Positions 6,200 through 9,103 of a stretch of 9,103 bases of DNA are shown piece after piece. Location of the stretch: contig JAISIO010000138.1 of NCBI GenBank assembly GCA_031262005.1, positions 1-9,103 on the forward strand. Direction: 5' to 3'. Positions within the stretch are counted from its first letter, which is position 1, and each line of letters opens with the position of its first letter. Source of the stretch: Bacteroidales bacterium. GTDB lineage: Bacteria; Bacteroidota; Bacteroidia; Bacteroidales; UBA1715. The notes beneath the pieces were generated by a model that worked only from the letters and a program-made list of their open reading frames with translations, was not told where the DNA came from and made no database searches. A program made the translations under genes and the position numbers.

Positions 6200-8056
6200 A
6201 TGGACAGAAATGCAATTTTAGGCTCGTTACTTATCGGTGTTTTGGTGATTGGCTATTTTTACCTAACAAAACCTTCGGAAGAAGAACTGTTACGTCAACG
6301 CCAAGTAAGAGATTCTTTAGATTTAGTAGAATTTAACAAACAACGCTCCTTGCAAGAAGAAGAAATTAAGCGAGCAGCACAAATTGACAGTCTACAACAA
6401 GCAATATCTGCCAACGATTCGGTAATTACCGAACAAATTAAACGGGATTTTGGCGTATATGCGGCAGCAGCCAAAGGTGAAGAAACTATTACCTCGCTTT
6501 CAAACGGACTTATAACCCTGCAACTAAGCAACAAAGGTGGAAAGCCATACAAAGTATTGTTAGATAAATTCCAAACCTATCACGGTGCGCCGCTGCAACT
6601 GATGTCGGGCGACAGTACTGAATTCGGATTTTTATTGAGCGAAATAGGCAAATCAACCGATGAATTGTATTTCAAAGCAAGTGATGTAAAAATCGACAGC
6701 GATTCTACACAAACTATTAGTTACCGACTTTCGGTAGACGACTTTTCGTACATTGAATTTGTGTACAAACTCTATCCGAATTCATACATGGTAGATGTGC
6801 AGGTAAATACTCCGAATATGAGCCGTCATATTCGCGATTCGCGCTATCAATTGCAATGGAAAAGTTACATTCTCAATGCCGAAAAATCGAAAGATTTGGA
6901 AAAACAATACACCAATATTATTTGGAAATATTACCAAGACGATGTGGAACAAACCGACCCTCGCAAAGAAGAAGCCGAAGGACAAGACCTTACCGGAAAA
7001 GTACATTGGTTAGGATTTAAACAACATTTCTTTTCATCAATTATTATTGCTCACGATTCGTTTGAACGCGGCGGTAGCGTAGAATCAATCTCTCTGCCCA
7101 AAAGCGACAGTGCTTTGAAAGTGTTCACTGCAAATGTATTTTTACCGAAAAAAGAAACAAACGACATTAAATTTTACTTTGGTCCGAACCACTACCCTAC
7201 TCTAAAAGCGCAAAACCAAGAATTGGAAGAAATTCTTGATTTAGGTTGGTTCGGCTTCATCACTCGATTTGCTATTATTCCTATTTTCAATTGGTTACAC
7301 AGTTTTATTTCAAATTTCGGACTTATTATTCTGTTGCTTACCATTATTTTGAAATTGGTATTGTTCCCGCTCACATTCAAATCCTACCTTTCTACGGCTC
7401 GTATGCGAGTGCTCAAACCGCAAATAGATGAAATTAATGCCCGACACGCCGACAAAGCCGATGCTATGAAACGCCAACAAGCAACTATGGAACTCTACCG
7501 CAAAGCCGGCGTAAATCCTATGGGAGGCTGTTTGCCGCTGCTTATTCAGTTTCCTATTTTGATTGCCATGTTCCGTTTCTTCCCCGCTTCTATTGAATTG
7601 CGCCAGCAAAGTTTCTTGTGGGCTGACGACCTTTCAACCTACGATGCCATAGTTTCATGGACTACCAATATTCCGCTTATCACTTCAATTTACGGAAATC
7701 ACATCAGTTTGTTCACTCTGCTTATGGCAGCATCTATGATTTTGGTTAATCAATTGAATACAAGTTCAATGACACCAACTCCCGGTATGCCGAATATGAA
7801 AGTGATGATGTGGATAATGTCTATTATGATGGTTTTCTGGTTCAACAACTATTCTTCGGGATTGAGCTACTATTATTTCCTTGCCAACGTTATCACGCTG
7901 TTGCAAACATTCATTATTCGCAAAACGGTGGACGACAAAAAAATTCTTGCAAAAATAGAAGCACATAAAAAAACACCGAAAAAGAAATCGCGCTTTCAAA
8001 CTCGCCTTGACGAAATGATGAAAGAACAACAAAAATTGCAGAAAGGACGGAAATAA
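6200..8056 (+). CDS. yidC: Membrane protein insertase YidC
   Basis: YidC inserts and folds inner-membrane proteins, alone or with SecYEG. The 618-residue protein has the Gram-negative layout: an N-terminal membrane anchor (residues 6-22), a charged helical stretch (25-85), a large periplasmic beta domain (about 95-330), and the conserved five-helix-type insertase core (about 350-575). The Oxa1/YidC hallmark NPMGGCLPLLIQFP is at 439-452. Lys385 in LTIILKLVLFPLT sits where E. coli has the groove Arg366 by my alignment; a basic residue is kept, as is usual in Bacteroidota. The Lys/Arg-rich cytoplasmic tail (581-618) fits ribosome contact. The ATG is 22 bases after a good -7 box, so the gene has its own promoter; there is no Shine-Dalgarno site. 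It stands alone between repeat-rich spacers, without the rnpA or pyrG neighbours often seen in other genomes. Confidence 0.97.
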   Translation: MDRNAILGSLLIGVLVIGYFYLTKPSEEELLRQRQVRDSLDLVEFNKQRSLQEEEIKRAAQIDSLQQAISANDSVITEQIKRDFGVYAAAAKGEETITSLSNGLITLQLSNKGGKPYKVLLDKFQTYHGAPLQLMSGDSTEFGFLLSEIGKSTDELYFKASDVKIDSDSTQTISYRLSVDDFSYIEFVYKLYPNSYMVDVQVNTPNMSRHIRDSRYQLQWKSYILNAEKSKDLEKQYTNIIWKYYQDDVEQTDPRKEEAEGQDLTGKVHWLGFKQHFFSSIIIAHDSFERGGSVESISLPKSDSALKVFTANVFLPKKETNDIKFYFGPNHYPTLKAQNQELEEILDLGWFGFITRFAIIPIFNWLHSFISNFGLIILLLTIILKLVLFPLTFKSYLSTARMRVLKPQIDEINARHADKADAMKRQQATMELYRKAGVNPMGGCLPLLIQFPILIAMFRFFPASIELRQQSFLWADDLSTYDAIVSWTTNIPLITSIYGNHISLFTLLMAASMILVNQLNTSSMTPTPGMPNMKVMMWIMSIMMVFWFNNYSSGLSYYYFLANVITLLQTFIIRKTVDDKKILAKIEAHKKTPKKKSRFQTRLDEMMKEQQKLQKGRK

Positions 8057-8059
8057 GCC

Positions 8060-8093
8060 AAGCCCCCCTGAATCCCCCCAGAGGGGGGAGCTT
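8060..8093. repeat. C/G-rich palindromic repeat, copy 1
   Basis: It starts 3 bases after the yidC stop. It reads AAGCCCCCCTGAATCCCCCC, then AGA, then GGGGGGAGCTT; TCCCCCC (8073-8079) and GGGGGGA (8083-8089) form a perfect stem with an AGA loop. No T-run follows, so it is not a standard intrinsic terminator, although it may stabilise the yidC transcript end. The pattern AAGCCCCCTAAATCCCCC...GGGGGACTT is one I associate with repeats scattered through Bacteroidota genomes. Confidence 0.8.
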
Positions 8094-8108
8094 GTTCCTT
8101 TCAGGAAC
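8094..8108. repeat. Small hairpin GTTCCT-TTC-AGGAAC
   Basis: Perfect 6-bp arms (8094-8099, 8103-8108) with a TTC loop, directly abutting the C/G-rich repeat. It shares CCTTTCAGG with the right arm of the hairpin at 5967-5981. Confidence 0.6.
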
Positions 8109-8138
8109 TAAGAAAAAAATATAGTAAACAATAACCAT

Positions 8139-9103
8139 TTGGAATCGAATTTTAATAATCTAACCACAGGTCAAAAAGTCCTCCTTACGGGGGATTTAGG
8201 GGGCTTGTTTCCAAAGATAACCACACAGGTAGCCGATTGTAACACAATTTGCATACTCACCCACAGCAATCCCGACGGCGATGCTATGGGTTCGTCGCTT
8301 GCATGGTGCAATGTTCTTTTGCAATTGGGAAAACAGGTTCGTGTGATTATTCCAAATAATTGCCCCGAATATTTACAGTGGTTGCAGGGCTATAAAACAC
8401 ATACGCTTATTTTCGATAAAAACAAAGCGGAAGCTACAGAATGGATAGCGCAAAGCGATGTATTCTTTTGTTTGGATTTTAACACATTTTCACGAGTTGA
8501 AGAACTTGGCACATTGGTACAGCAAACCAGTAAACCGCTCCTTTTGATAGACCACCACCCCAATCCCGCCGATTGTTTTAGTGTGATGATTAGCAATGTC
8601 AAAAGCAGTTCAACCTGCGAACTGGTGTACAGCACCATACAAGGCTGCGGCTACGAAAAATACATAACAACCGAAATTGCCGAAGCGTTGTATGTGGGCA
8701 TCATTACCGATACCGGCAATTTTTCACATAGTTCTTCTCGTCCCGAAGTGTACCATGTGGTAGCTGATTTGCTTGGCTACAATATTAATAAAACCGCTAT
8801 TCACGACCAATTGTTCAACGTGTTTTCATTCGACAGAATGAAACTTTTGGGTACTATGCTGAAAGACCAGTTTGTGTACCTTCCCGAATATCACACGGCG
8901 TATATGTACATTACCAAAGAAAATCAAAAACGCTTTAATTTTCAAGTGGGCGATAGCGAAGGTTTTGTGAATATGCCGCTCTCTATAAAAGATGTGGTAT
9001 TTTGCGCCCTTTTCACCGAATACGACAATTTGGTAAAAATTTCCTTCCGTTCAAAATTCGATTTTCCGGCAAATGCATTCTCGCACGAGTTTTTTAAAGG
9101 CGG
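8139..9103 (+). CDS. DHH/DHHA1 family phosphoesterase, NrnA-like (3' end cut by window)
   Basis: The frame is open from 8112 to the window end. Numbering from TTG 8139, the DHH manganese-site motifs are all present: THSNPDGDA (41-49), CLDFN (112-116, D113), IDHHPNP (137-143) and GIITDTGNF (187-195, D191). The DHHA1 substrate motif begins with VKISFRSK and the sequence stops within KGG, where GGH is expected, so roughly 30 to 40 residues are missing. Relatives are bifunctional oligoribonuclease/pAp phosphatases (NrnA) that degrade nano-RNA or related cyclic dinucleotide products; the exact substrate is not certain. The start is unclear: no in-frame ATG precedes the first DHH motif (the first is at 8286, too late). 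TTG 8139 follows an A-rich leader and is preferred; TTG 8205 lies at the end of a C/G-rich repeat. Residues 9-27 appear to come from a repeat insertion. Confidence 0.88.
   Translation, partial: MESNFNNLTTGQKVLLTGDLGGLFPKITTQVADCNTICILTHSNPDGDAMGSSLAWCNVLLQLGKQVRVIIPNNCPEYLQWLQGYKTHTLIFDKNKAEATEWIAQSDVFFCLDFNTFSRVEELGTLVQQTSKPLLLIDHHPNPADCFSVMISNVKSSSTCELVYSTIQGCGYEKYITTEIAEALYVGIITDTGNFSHSSSRPEVYHVVADLLGYNINKTAIHDQLFNVFSFDRMKLLGTMLKDQFVYLPEYHTAYMYITKENQKRFNFQVGDSEGFVNMPLSIKDVVFCALFTEYDNLVKISFRSKFDFPANAFSHEFFKG
8161..8225. repeat. 8-bp direct repeat TAACCACA flanking a repeat insertion
   Basis: TAACCACA is at 8161-8168 and 8218-8225, with 49 bases between. The interval holds the second C/G-rich repeat. 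One repeat copy plus the interval is 57 bases, that is 19 codons, and removing it leaves the DHH reading frame intact. This is the look of an insertion with a short target duplication, although chance similarity cannot be excluded. Confidence 0.5.
8176..8206. repeat. C/G-rich palindromic repeat, copy 2 (inverted)
   Basis: Its reverse complement reads AAGCCCCCTAAATCCCCC, then GTAA, then GGAGGACTT, clearly the same family as 8060-8093 in the opposite orientation. TCCTCC (8179-8184) and GGGGGA (8189-8194) pair around TTAC with one G-T wobble. The two copies could also pair with each other across about 95 bases. Confidence 0.78.

Noticed and set aside
6782..7609. Minus-strand open frames within yidC
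   Set aside because: They are antisense shadows of a clearly recognised gene with no motif of their own.
8390..8638. An 82-codon minus-strand frame
   Set aside because: It is antisense to the DHH phosphoesterase, whose motifs are continuous across this interval.

Overview
The window reads as a chromosomal segment of a Bacteroidota bacterium, probably order Bacteroidales. Reasons: AT-rich DNA with A-rich leaders and few Shine-Dalgarno sites, a TACTTTTG box matching the Bacteroidota -7 consensus TAnnTTTG just before yidC, a 618-residue YidC with a large periplasmic domain and Lys instead of Arg in its groove, and an ABC-F protein of YbiT type. This assignment is from motifs only.

Layout, all genes on the + strand: (1) 6-1622 ABC-F ATPase; (2) 1623-1699 a spacer made of three 14-bp tandem repeats plus an inverted copy; (3) 1700-2680 an extended SDR (NAD-dependent epimerase/dehydratase-like); (4) 2706-3473 a Y1/HUH transposase of the REP-associated (RAYT) type, whose coding sequence holds three related palindromes in one reading phase; (5) 3470-5743 a PcrA/UvrD helicase whose ATG overlaps the transposase stop (ATGA); (6) 5744-6199 a 456-bp gene-free region dominated by a nested multi-hairpin element, ending in the yidC promoter; (7) 6200-8056 yidC; (8) 8057-8230 two inverted copies of a C/G-rich palindromic repeat, the second apparently inserted in frame near the start of (9) a DHH-family phosphoesterase, 8139 to the window end, cut off at the GG of its expected C-terminal GGH motif.

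The host genes are ordinary housekeeping functions (translation factor, helicase, membrane insertase, nano-RNA/PAP phosphatase) and do not form one pathway. The unusual layer is palindromic repeat DNA: every long spacer carries hairpin repeats, and a RAYT, the enzyme class known to mobilise REP palindromes, sits among them. The best candidates for something undescribed are the family of in-frame palindromes inside the transposase gene, the large multi-hairpin element before yidC, and the in-frame repeat insertion in the DHH gene. Whether this RAYT acts on any of these repeats is inference.
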